Origin: Blautia sp.
GTDB taxonomy: Bacteria > Bacillota > Clostridia > Lachnospirales > Lachnospiraceae
Length of the DNA stretch: 64,000 bases
Reading direction: 5' to 3'
Assembly: GCA_030841965.1 (NCBI GenBank)
Contig: JAUUSJ010000002.1
Location: forward strand, 27,449 to 91,448
A model generated the notes under the pieces. That model did no database searches and was not told the DNA's origin. It saw nothing but the letters and a program-made list of their open reading frames with translations. Position numbers and translations under genes: made by a program. How positions within the stretch are numbered: the first letter of the stretch is position 1; each line of letters opens with the position of its first letter. Shown here piece by piece: positions 50,506 through 59,214 of this stretch.

Positions 50506-50775
50506 ATGTTAAAAGAAAAAGAAGTAAGAAGATTATTTGAGGAAGAAAGTATTTTTATAAAAAATAAAGACGTAATTCCTGATTATGCAGTAAAAAGACT
50601 GTTTGGAGAAAAAGCTTACGATTTTGCAAAAAATGATAGAAAACATATTACTGGTTACGGCATTGGACATTTTACGATGTGGGGTCTTACATATGAAGGA
50701 TTTCAGATAGCCGCAACATTCTATAATGTAGAAAAGATTTCTATGATAAAGAAGGGTGGCAATACAAATGGCTGA
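50506..50775 (+). CDS. Intron-encoded hypothetical protein (89 aa)
   Basis: MLKEKEVRRLFEEESIFIKN then GHFTMWGLTYEGFQIAATFY; GAAAGGAGAG stands before the ATG. It overlaps the HNH gene by 8 bases, suggesting translational coupling. No family recognised; it might be an accessory or inhibitor of the endonuclease, but nothing in the sequence shows this. Confidence 0.6.
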   Translation: MLKEKEVRRLFEEESIFIKNKDVIPDYAVKRLFGEKAYDFAKNDRKHITGYGIGHFTMWGLTYEGFQIAATFYNVEKISMIKKGGNTNG

Positions 50776-51310
50776 ACAAGAAATTTGGAGAGATATTTTA
50801 GGATATGAAGGATTGTACCAGGTAAGTAATTTAGGAAGAATAAAAAGTCTTAAGCGAAAATGTAAAACTGCTAAGGGGTTTAGAAATGTACCAGAAAAAA
50901 TATGCAGTTCAACACTTGATACATATGGATATCCTATTATTTGCTTGCATAAAAATGGCAAAAAGAAGACGAAAACAATCCATAGGCTTGTTGGAGAAGC
51001 ATTTATCGAAAATCCACTGAACCTTCCTCAAATTAATCATATTGATGAAGATAAAACTAATAATTGCGTAAATAATCTTGAATGGTGCAACGCTAAATAC
51101 AATAATACCCACGGAACGAGAAATGAACGTATAAAGAAAGCACAACAGCGTGCGGTAATTCAGTTGGATATGAATGGTAATTTCATCAAAACATGGAATG
51201 GTGCAAATGAAATTATGAGAGTAACCGGAATGCATCAAAGTGCAATAACTAGATGTTGTAACCAGAAAAGAAATTATGCATATGGATATAGATGGAAATA
51301 TAAAGAATAA
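50768..51310 (+). CDS. NUMOD4-HNH homing endonuclease
   Basis: 180 residues from ATG 50768 (alternative in-frame ATG 50756; the later one has AAGAAGGGTGG ahead). The NUMOD4 motif EIWRDILGYEGLYQVSNLGR is followed by the HNH nuclease (TIHRLVGEAFIENP, INHIDEDKTNNCVNNLEWCN) and a C-terminal NUMOD1-like DNA-binding repeat (AVIQLDMNGNFIKTWNGANE). Such enzymes cut intronless alleles at or near the insertion site. Its stop lies right at the intron's conserved 3' core. Confidence 0.9.
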   Translation: MAEQEIWRDILGYEGLYQVSNLGRIKSLKRKCKTAKGFRNVPEKICSSTLDTYGYPIICLHKNGKKKTKTIHRLVGEAFIENPLNLPQINHIDEDKTNNCVNNLEWCNAKYNNTHGTRNERIKKAQQRAVIQLDMNGNFIKTWNGANEIMRVTGMHQSAITRCCNQKRNYAYGYRWKYKE

Positions 51311-51491
51311 TCAAGGTAATACCGTGCTAAGCTTACAAAAAAGACACTTTTTAGGTGTCTTTTTTGTTTGAAAGTGTAACGACTATTATGTAGGGCGGAG
51401 ATTAGCACCGCTCGAAGCGCCATACACCCTAAAAGGGTGATGAGATAGTCTACTCCCCTAATAAATATCGGGAAACCGAGGGTATCAAAGG

Positions 51492-54440
51492 ATTGTTATG
51501 ACTCAAACCGCCCTTGACGAATTTGCTTTATCTCAAGGGATTTCTAAGACCACGGCTGATATGACAGAAGCCGAGAAGACAGCTCTTCGTTATAAGTTTG
51601 TTATTCAGCAGTTGGGTACTGCGTCTGGGGATTTTGCCAGGACAAGTGACGGATGGGCGAACCAGATGCGTATCCTTAATCTGCAATTTGATTCCTTTAA
51701 GGCAAACATCGGACAAGGACTTATTAATGTACTTACACCAGCCATTAAAGCGATTAATGCCTTAATGGAGAAATTGGTACAACTTTCAGCAAAGTTTAAA
51801 GAGTTTACAGAATTAATTACTGGAAAAACCTCCGATTCTAGTGGAACAGGTTCTACAGCTTCTGATTTAGCTGGAATAAAAGACTCTGCGGATGATGTAA
51901 AAGACTCCGCTAAGAAAGCAAAAGAAGAAATTCGTTCTTTGATGGGATTTGACCAGATTAATAAGCTATCTGATACAGAAGAGGAAAAAGATGCTGGAAT
52001 AGATATCGGCTCTGGGCTTGGAAGTGCAGCAGGACAAGCAGATAAAACAGGCAGTGCGATAGATAAGCTAAAAGATAAAATCAAATCTCTGTTTGATTTA
52101 TTTAAAAAGGGATTTGATTTGGGTTTTGCGGATGCAGACCTAGAAAATCTATTAAAGCAAGCAAGAAGAGTTAGGGATGCTTTAGAAGCTATTTTTACAG
52201 ACCCTAGAGTGGTCAATGCCGCAAAGGGGCTTGGGAAACAGATAGTAGAGACACTAGGAGTTATCACTGGCTCTATCGCTAGGGTAGCAGTAGAGTGGGG
52301 TGCGGCAATACTTGCAGGTATCGCAGATAGTCTCGAGAAAAACAGAGGGTATATTGTAAGTAAACTTACAGAGATTTTAAATACCACAACTGAAATTGTA
52401 GACCAAATAGGAAGAATTTTTCTGACACTTGCAGATATCCTAACTGCACCGCAGGTGTTAGAGTCCTTAAGAGGGCTATCCGAGAGTATCACTACGTTTT
52501 TGATAACAGCTACACTTTCCATCACAGATATTGCTACAAAATACGGACTTGCGATTATCACAGGTATTGCGGACAGCTTAGAAGAAAACAAGGAATCTAT
52601 ATCAGATAAATTAAGCGGTATCTTGGATAATTGTAGTAGATTTTTTGATGATTTAAGCCTGTTGTTTGATTCACTGGATTATATTTTTACAGCACCAGAA
52701 GCATTAGAGAACCTAAGACAATTATCTTCCGATATCACAACGATATTAACAGAATTAACACTAACAGCTCTTGAAATAGTGACAGGATTTGGCACAGATT
52801 TGATGGAGCTTATTATTACTCCGATTGTAGATAACAAAGAAAAGATTCAGGAGGCGTTTAATGGCACGCTTGAAGTGATTGCTTCGGTTGTAGGAACTAT
52901 AGAGGAATTTGTTACTAATACTTGCGAAAAAATAACAGAGCTTTACGACGAGCATATAAAACCTTTTATGGATTCTTTAAAAGATGGAATCTCCGAAATA
53001 GGTGGAACACTGTTAGATGGGTACAACGAATACATTGTACCTGTTTTGGAAGGATTAGCTGATAAATTCGAAGATGTGATGGAAAATCATGTGCAGCCGA
53101 TGATGGATTCTTTTATTGATGTTCTAGGGAAAATAACGGATGCACTAAAAAGTATTTGGGAAGAGACGATACAACCTTTTATAGATTGGATTGCCGAGAA
53201 TATAATGCCAGCACTTAGTCCTATAGTGGAATGTATCGGAGAGACATTTCTCGGAGCTTTAGAGAAATTAGCAGATGGCATAAAAGTGGTTGTTGAAAAA
53301 TTAGGCGAATTTGCAACATGGTGTAGTGATAATCAGGATACAATTGTAACGATAACGGAAGTAGTAACAGGTTTCTTTGCGGCATGGGAAGTTATTAAAC
53401 TTATGGCATTTATTGAGCAGTCTGGAGGAGTACTGAGTGCATTTCAGTCATTGCTCGCACCGATAACAAGTGTAACTACTGCTTTAATTGCTAATTCGGT
53501 TGAATGGGCAAAAAATATGGCGGCAAAAATAGCAGATAAAGCAGAAACGATAGCATTGACGGCGATGTACGCAAAAGATTTTGTTGTTTCTGTTGCGTCA
53601 GGCACGGCAGCATTAGTAAAACAAGCCGCACAATTTGTTATTACAACAGCGGCAAAAGTAGCAGATACAGCGGCACAGATAGCAATGACAGCGGCAACGA
53701 TTGCTTGGAATGCAGCCTGTGCAATTGCAACTACTGTAACGACAGCATTCGGTGCAGCAGTTGCTTTTTTGACATCACCTATAGGTCTTGTGATTATAGC
53801 AATAACTGCATTGGTTGCAGCTGGTGTACTGCTTTATAAAAACTGGGATAAGGTTAAGGCTAAGGCAAAGAGTATCTGGGAAGGAATAAAGAATACCATT
53901 GGCAAAGTAATAGATTCCTTAAAAGACAAATTTAATAGTTTTAAGAGTTTTGTAGGTTCTATTTTTGATAAAATAGGAGAAAAAGTAGGAGGCGTATGGG
54001 ATAAAATTGGAAATGGAGCAAAAAGTGCAATGAATGTTGTAATTGGTGCATTAAATACGCTGATTGACGGATTAAATATGATAGATGTCCCAGACAGTGT
54101 ACCTGTTCTTGGCGGAATTGGAAATATACCACATATTCCGAAGTTGGCAGAAGGCGGCTACGTAAAAGCCAACACTCCAAGACTTGCCGTAATTGGAGAC
54201 AACACAAGATATGGCGAGATTGTCTCACCGGAGAATAAACTTCTCGAGATGGCAAAAATGGCAGCACAGATGTCTGGAGGAGGAAATAATGCAGAACTTC
54301 TAGCGATTTTAAAAGAAATCTTGAATTTCTTGAGGACGCATGAAATTGTTGAAATTGACCCAGAAGCACTTAGAAAGTGGTTTATAAAGAAAACGAATCA
54401 GAATACGATGGCTACTGGAAACCCAGAGCTGATAACATAG
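51492..54440 (+). CDS. Tape measure protein, exon 2
   Basis: Encodes the remaining 982 residues (1166 in total with exon 1). It begins IVMTQTALDEFALSQGISKT and continues as long helical repeats. Two related segments, around 52240-52420 and 52500-52640, contain ILAGIADSLEKN and IITGIADSLEEN, an internal duplication. Ala-rich and partly hydrophobic around residues 640-790 (TSPIGLVIIAITALVAAGVL), as usual for tape measures that contact membrane. The end includes HIPKLAEGGYVKANTPRLAV and IGDNTRYGEIVSPENKL, the common C-terminal signature. Confidence 0.9.
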   Translation: MVMTQTALDEFALSQGISKTTADMTEAEKTALRYKFVIQQLGTASGDFARTSDGWANQMRILNLQFDSFKANIGQGLINVLTPAIKAINALMEKLVQLSAKFKEFTELITGKTSDSSGTGSTASDLAGIKDSADDVKDSAKKAKEEIRSLMGFDQINKLSDTEEEKDAGIDIGSGLGSAAGQADKTGSAIDKLKDKIKSLFDLFKKGFDLGFADADLENLLKQARRVRDALEAIFTDPRVVNAAKGLGKQIVETLGVITGSIARVAVEWGAAILAGIADSLEKNRGYIVSKLTEILNTTTEIVDQIGRIFLTLADILTAPQVLESLRGLSESITTFLITATLSITDIATKYGLAIITGIADSLEENKESISDKLSGILDNCSRFFDDLSLLFDSLDYIFTAPEALENLRQLSSDITTILTELTLTALEIVTGFGTDLMELIITPIVDNKEKIQEAFNGTLEVIASVVGTIEEFVTNTCEKITELYDEHIKPFMDSLKDGISEIGGTLLDGYNEYIVPVLEGLADKFEDVMENHVQPMMDSFIDVLGKITDALKSIWEETIQPFIDWIAENIMPALSPIVECIGETFLGALEKLADGIKVVVEKLGEFATWCSDNQDTIVTITEVVTGFFAAWEVIKLMAFIEQSGGVLSAFQSLLAPITSVTTALIANSVEWAKNMAAKIADKAETIALTAMYAKDFVVSVASGTAALVKQAAQFVITTAAKVADTAAQIAMTAATIAWNAACAIATTVTTAFGAAVAFLTSPIGLVIIAITALVAAGVLLYKNWDKVKAKAKSIWEGIKNTIGKVIDSLKDKFNSFKSFVGSIFDKIGEKVGGVWDKIGNGAKSAMNVVIGALNTLIDGLNMIDVPDSVPVLGGIGNIPHIPKLAEGGYVKANTPRLAVIGDNTRYGEIVSPENKLLEMAKMAAQMSGGGNNAELLAILKEILNFLRTHEIVEIDPEALRKWFIKKTNQNTMATGNPELIT

Positions 54441-54458
54441 TAAAGGTAGGTAGAGAAA

Positions 54459-54797
54459 ATGGCAGAAATTACAGCGAATGGTGTTGCAATGCCATCACCT
54501 ACGCAAATTAAGGTAAGTGACGAAATTATTTGGTCTTCCAATACAGGAAGAGTTGCAGATGGTTCTATGGTAGGTGATGCTATCGCAGAGAAAACAACAG
54601 TGGCGATTACATGGGAGATGCTAACAGAAGCAGAAAAATCTAGTATCAAAAATGCTATGGTGATAGGGTTTTTCCCTATCACTGTTTTGGGAATATCTAT
54701 TACTTCGTATAGAGGAACGATACAAAGCGATGTCCTTGGAATAATTAATGGGATCACATATTATAGGACGGTTACTGTAACCGTTATACAACAATAA
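54459..54797 (+). CDS. Small tail protein (112 aa)
   Basis: MAEITANGVAMPSPTQIKVS and on to GRVADGSMVGDAIAEKTTVA; beta-rich, similar in pattern to distal tail proteins that follow the tape measure. GGTAGGTAGAGAAA precedes the ATG. Assignment is by position. Confidence 0.65.
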   Translation: MAEITANGVAMPSPTQIKVSDEIIWSSNTGRVADGSMVGDAIAEKTTVAITWEMLTEAEKSSIKNAMVIGFFPITVLGISITSYRGTIQSDVLGIINGITYYRTVTVTVIQQ

Positions 54798-54808
54798 GGA
54801 GTGACGGT

Positions 54809-57800
54809 ATGGCTAGTACAGTAACAGGAGCATATAGAACGGCAATAAATACAGGAAAAAGAGGAAAATGGAACGCAACTGTTTATGTAGACGGTAATGT
54901 GATTACAGGAAAAGATATAAAAAGCATTAAGCTAGAGGAAATGGAGCTCGAAGGCAGCAGTCTGAGTATAGGTTCAGTTGTTAGCTCTATGGTGTATATT
55001 ACGCTTTTAAACAACGATAACATCGAATACTCGAATAAAAATCTGACCTTTACAGTCGAGTTAGATATGGGTGCGTCTAAGCAAGCTTTCTCTTTCCAAA
55101 CTTTTTATATTACAGAGGTGGAACCAGACAACGAGAAAGGTACCGTAGATATTGTTGCTATGGATGGAATAAAAAAGACCAATATTCCATACATAACAGC
55201 TTTAACATATCCGAACACTTTAGAGAATGTAGCGAAAGAATTTGCCAGAAAATGTGGTCTCAGGTTCTCAAACAATGCTGTGTGGGAGAATATTGCAATT
55301 AATTCTCCTATCGAGGAAAGTACGGTTAGAGGGGCATTTAAAGTACTAGGACAACTGATAGGAAAGAATCTTGTAGTAAATCGCAACTCCGAACTAGAGT
55401 TTCGATTTTTTAACCAAACTGATATTAAGATTACACCTAACAAAACTTACACTGGTGGAAAAATCGGAGATGTGCTTTCTTACATTTATTCTGTATCGAT
55501 GTCTAATGGAGAAGACACTTATACAGCTAGAGGAACTAGTAAAGGACCAGGGCATAACGCTATTAATTTGCAGATTAACAATACCTATGCCACGCAAGCG
55601 ATTGTGAATTCTATCCTAGATAAAATTGCCCTCATATATCGTCCGAGTAGTTTCTCTTTTATTGGAGACCCTTCTATTTGCGTGGGAGATATTGTTACTT
55701 TGGTAGATATAAAGGGAGTCGAACACTCTGTTCCTGTCATGAAAAACATACTTGAATATGACGGAGGAGTGAAAAATTCCGTTGAATCCTATAGTGAAAC
55801 AGAAGAAGCACAGGAATTAACTCAAAATTCCAAAAAAGATGTGATTAAGAAAAGCGAATTACTGGCAGAGGCGTTAAGAAACGCTAGAGATTTAATAAAT
55901 CAATGGTCTACAGCTGGAAATGTGTTATACGGACAACATGAACTTGTCATCGGAGATTCTGACACAATTGAAACATCGATGAATTTGTGGAGATGGAATC
56001 TTGGTGGATTAATGCATTATTCACACGGTGTCGATGGTCCTGTTGATGATGCTGGTGTTGCTATTACAATGGATGGACATATCAACGGAAATTATATCAC
56101 CGCAAATACCATATCGGCAGAAGCAATAAGTCAATCTTATAGGCAAATAGTACAAAACGGAATTGACGGAGCTAATCAAGCCGCTAGGGATGCAGAGACA
56201 AATGCTAATGCCGAAACGGATAGAAAGTTAGAGAATTACTGGACAACCGAACAAGTGACCACTGCTATCTCTAATGCAAATAATGCTGTAAGAGTGTATG
56301 TAAAAAGTGCAAAAGAGACGATAATGAAAAAGAATTATGTTACAAACGGAGAACAGGAAAACATAACTCTTAATTCTTTTTCCAAAGACGGTTCTTGCGG
56401 AACAATTGTAAAAACCGAATTTTTAGGTACACAATGTTTAAAAATAGAATTTTCTTCCGCTGGTACACTTAAGATAATTCAATCGCTTGGAATCTTACCA
56501 AAAGGTAATTATACACTAAGTGCCGATATAGCATATCCAAACGGAAAGAAGCCAGACATTTATTATAGATGGTCTATATACGGATGTCCTATTAGTTTAA
56601 CAGGTGCATCAGATGTATTTGATACACACGATGTACTTATGAAAACAAAAGATGAACGCTCTGGAAATTTGAGTATCGAAATTACTGGAAAAGCGGGAGA
56701 TATATGCTACATAACAAATATTAGATGCGTTAGAGACATAGAAGAAATTTTGGACGATTTGGAATCAAAGATCGATATTGAAATAGGCAAAATAAATCTA
56801 TCCGTAACAGATATATATGAAAACATGGAACAAAATCTTATTATGGATGGAGATTTTAAGGATGCTGATATTGCAGCTTACTGGCAACTTACAAATGGAG
56901 ATGATATTTCCAGAACCACTTTTTTGTCTAAGCGGTGCGCCAAAATTTCGAGTGCAAGCTGTGCTTTGAGACAATACATTAAAGTTCAAAAAGCAGGGAC
57001 GTATACTTTAAGATTTAAAGTTGCCGGAAGTTCTTCCAGTGCGGTAGTAAATTATAACATCCACGGCAATAATTATTCTTTTTCTCCACTGTCTTCCACC
57101 GAGTGGAAAACCGTCACAAAAGATATCGATCTGCCAGCTGGAGAGGTGTTTAGCGTATATTTTACAAGTGCGGTAAGTGGAACAACTATATATATAACGG
57201 ATGTGGAATTTATAGGATATGTAGGAAGTGGGTATTCCCAATCCTACATAAGAATTCTGAAAGACTCTATTACTTCGCAAGTTGAAAAAAACACAGAGTT
57301 GGAAAAGAGTGTTTCTACTATAAAGCAAACAGCGGATAATATTAGTACAGAAGTTAAGAAAAAAGTTGGTAGTAATGAAATAATTTCCAAAATTAATCAG
57401 TCTGCCGAAGATGTAACAATAAGTGCTAGCAAAATTAATTTGACTGGCTCAGCTGTGCAGGTTGCTTTTAACAAGTGGGATGACACCATGAGATTCCACA
57501 ACGTTTCCATGGACGGAGAAGCTACAGCGGCAATATCTATCTACAATGCCGAGGGGAATTTAAAGATGAGGATGCACTCTAAAGGTGCACAATATTATAA
57601 TCCTAGCGGTAGGAGAATAGGATTGATTGGAACGCAAGAGTTTAACAATACAGGACTATACTCGTTGGAATTTAAGTTGAGGAGTAACGGCGACTACATG
57701 ACCTGGTATGATGAAGAGAATAATAACATGGTATGGACATATGCCAAGGCTCAAATCGGGAGTTTTGCGGCAAGGAGTTTACATGCTGGTACCACATTGG

Positions 57801-58213
57801 ATATGCACGGACATTATATTCACGACGCCAATTTCAGCACCACATCAGATGAAAGGTTAAAAACTAACATCCAAAATACTAATGTTAATGCACTCGATAT
57901 AATTAGCAAACTTAAAACAGTAACGTACGATTGGATAGAGGATGGAGAACACGTAGAATTAGGACTTATAGCAGATCAAGTTCTTGGAGTTTGTCCATCT
58001 ATGGTAGTCGATACTGGGCAGTGGCTTAATTTGGATTTAAAGACAATTATTATGTACCTTGTTAAAGCGGTACAGGAGTTATATGAAGATATTTGCAATA
58101 CATCTGTACAACAAGAAACAAAAACATTTGTTAGCAAATATACATTGCAGGACAAAAAGAAAACCATAGAAGAGTATAAAAACAACTTAAAATTAATAAT
58201 AAAAAGGAGCTAA
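54809..58213 (+). CDS. Tail protein with C-terminal S74 intramolecular chaperone
   Basis: A 1134-residue tail-tip/spike protein. Residues 1-350 resemble the baseplate/prophage tail-endopeptidase-type domain (TVDIVAMDGIKKTNIPYITA, FSFIGDPSICVGDIVTLVDI). Two carbohydrate-binding-like beta-sandwich regions lie around 510-640 and 680-800. The C terminus is a peptidase S74 chaperone: TTSDERLKTNIQNTN near residue 1012 with the Ser-Asp cleavage site, then YDWIEDGEHVELGLIADQVL. It would trimerise and cut itself off. Confidence 0.85.
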   Translation: MASTVTGAYRTAINTGKRGKWNATVYVDGNVITGKDIKSIKLEEMELEGSSLSIGSVVSSMVYITLLNNDNIEYSNKNLTFTVELDMGASKQAFSFQTFYITEVEPDNEKGTVDIVAMDGIKKTNIPYITALTYPNTLENVAKEFARKCGLRFSNNAVWENIAINSPIEESTVRGAFKVLGQLIGKNLVVNRNSELEFRFFNQTDIKITPNKTYTGGKIGDVLSYIYSVSMSNGEDTYTARGTSKGPGHNAINLQINNTYATQAIVNSILDKIALIYRPSSFSFIGDPSICVGDIVTLVDIKGVEHSVPVMKNILEYDGGVKNSVESYSETEEAQELTQNSKKDVIKKSELLAEALRNARDLINQWSTAGNVLYGQHELVIGDSDTIETSMNLWRWNLGGLMHYSHGVDGPVDDAGVAITMDGHINGNYITANTISAEAISQSYRQIVQNGIDGANQAARDAETNANAETDRKLENYWTTEQVTTAISNANNAVRVYVKSAKETIMKKNYVTNGEQENITLNSFSKDGSCGTIVKTEFLGTQCLKIEFSSAGTLKIIQSLGILPKGNYTLSADIAYPNGKKPDIYYRWSIYGCPISLTGASDVFDTHDVLMKTKDERSGNLSIEITGKAGDICYITNIRCVRDIEEILDDLESKIDIEIGKINLSVTDIYENMEQNLIMDGDFKDADIAAYWQLTNGDDISRTTFLSKRCAKISSASCALRQYIKVQKAGTYTLRFKVAGSSSSAVVNYNIHGNNYSFSPLSSTEWKTVTKDIDLPAGEVFSVYFTSAVSGTTIYITDVEFIGYVGSGYSQSYIRILKDSITSQVEKNTELEKSVSTIKQTADNISTEVKKKVGSNEIISKINQSAEDVTISASKINLTGSAVQVAFNKWDDTMRFHNVSMDGEATAAISIYNAEGNLKMRMHSKGAQYYNPSGRRIGLIGTQEFNNTGLYSLEFKLRSNGDYMTWYDEENNNMVWTYAKAQIGSFAARSLHAGTTLDMHGHYIHDANFSTTSDERLKTNIQNTNVNALDIISKLKTVTYDWIEDGEHVELGLIADQVLGVCPSMVVDTGQWLNLDLKTIIMYLVKAVQELYEDICNTSVQQETKTFVSKYTLQDKKKTIEEYKNNLKLIIKRS

Positions 58214-58217
58214 AAAG

Positions 58218-58523
58218 ATGAAACCAATCGCTGAAACTATTACGTTGGCAACATTGGAATGTATTAAATCGGTAGAAGAAATCTTGAACAAGTATAACCT
58301 TCCAGCAAGCATTGGAGTTATGATTGTAGACAAGTTAAAAGCAGATTTGCTTGAAAACAAAGTACAAGAAGTGATTATTATGCACAAACAAGAGGAAGAA
58401 AAAATTAAGCAAGGGTACGAAGAACAAATTGACAAGTTGCAAAAAGATTTAGATGTGCTTCGCGCAACTGACAATTTGACAGCAAAAAAAGCGATGGAGA
58501 ACGCCAATAATGGAAAACATTAA
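58218..58523 (+). CDS. Small coiled-coil tail protein (101 aa)
   Basis: MKPIAETITLATLECIKSVE with a coiled coil over residues 50-85 (IIMHKQEEEKIKQGYEEQID). AAAAAGGAGC precedes the ATG. It overlaps the BppU-like gene by 14 bases. The function is unknown; a fibre-assembly role is possible from position. Confidence 0.6.
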   Translation: MKPIAETITLATLECIKSVEEILNKYNLPASIGVMIVDKLKADLLENKVQEVIIMHKQEEEKIKQGYEEQIDKLQKDLDVLRATDNLTAKKAMENANNGKH

Positions 58524-59214
58524 AATTGATGTATATGTAACAAAAGATGTATATAAAAAGAAGATTACATATGTTCAGGGGTCGAGTAAGCCAGATATAG
58601 AGTTCTTGTTTAAAGATTTCACTTTAAACGAAGAAATGGAAGCGAGGGTATACATTAAGAAGCCTTCTGGAAAACAAGTTTATGTTCCTGCTGCCATCAG
58701 CGGCAATAATGTATTAGTAACCTCCGACAAACAAATGTTTATCGAACGAGGAGAGTGCGATATATATTTGGAAATACTAAAAAACAACGAAACTTTATTA
58801 ATATATGCACATCCCGTAACAATTAAAGCGAACGATATGTATGATTGCGAGTATGGTTGTTGCGGAGGGAGCGAAAATCTAGGTGGCTTTTACCAGGAAT
58901 ATGTCCAAAAGGTAAAGGAGGCTATTGAGGAGCATAAAACGGAAATTGAGGTGGCAGCAGAGAAGGCTGAGAAAGCCGCCTCTATTGCCTCGGAAGCAGT
59001 TGTGAAACAACCCATTATAAAAAATCTAACTTGGTGGATTTGGGATAGCCAAAAGGGCGAATATGTCGACACTGGCGAGATAGCAGGTGTCGGGATGCCT
59101 AAGTGCGTTATAGACGATATAGGTAACCTGTATATAGCTAACTTCTCCGCTACGGAAGTTGATTTTAGATTGGACGATATAGGCAACTTGTACTACGGAA
59201 AGAAGGTGGTTTAA
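58510..59214 (+). CDS. BppU-type baseplate upper protein
   Basis: 234 residues. The N-terminal beta-sandwich (VYVTKDVYKKKITYVQGSSK, EARVYIKKPSGKQVYVPAAI, CDIYLEILKNNETLLIYAHP) resembles the BppU N-terminal domain that links receptor-binding proteins to the baseplate. A helical connector (VKEAIEEHKTEIEVAAEKAE) and a short C-terminal region with two DDIGNLY repeats follow. Its stop overlaps the fibre ATG. Confidence 0.78.
   Translation: MENIKIDVYVTKDVYKKKITYVQGSSKPDIEFLFKDFTLNEEMEARVYIKKPSGKQVYVPAAISGNNVLVTSDKQMFIERGECDIYLEILKNNETLLIYAHPVTIKANDMYDCEYGCCGGSENLGGFYQEYVQKVKEAIEEHKTEIEVAAEKAEKAASIASEAVVKQPIIKNLTWWIWDSQKGEYVDTGEIAGVGMPKCVIDDIGNLYIANFSATEVDFRLDDIGNLYYGKKVV

Larger units (their letters stand above)
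50035..51491 (+). ncRNA. Group I self-splicing intron in the tape measure gene
   Basis: 1457 bases. P1: exon GGGT (50031-50034) pairs with GCCC (50045-50048), with the expected U-G wobble at the splice site. P10: AACAAT (50036-50041) pairs with ATTGTT at the start of exon 2 (51492-51497). P7: GACTAT (51381-51386) with ATAGTC (51445-51450). P8: CACCCT/AGGGTG (51425-51439). The core also has AATCAAGGTAATACCGTGCT (about 51309-51328). The last intron base is G (51491), as required. The insert carries an HNH endonuclease gene, an 89-residue frame and a separate RHH unit. Confidence 0.88.

Noticed and set aside
50035..51491. Group II intron or transposon in the tape measure gene
   Set aside because: No reverse transcriptase or transposase gene, no domain V-like hairpin and no target duplication. 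The P1, P7 and P10 pairings are those of a group I intron.
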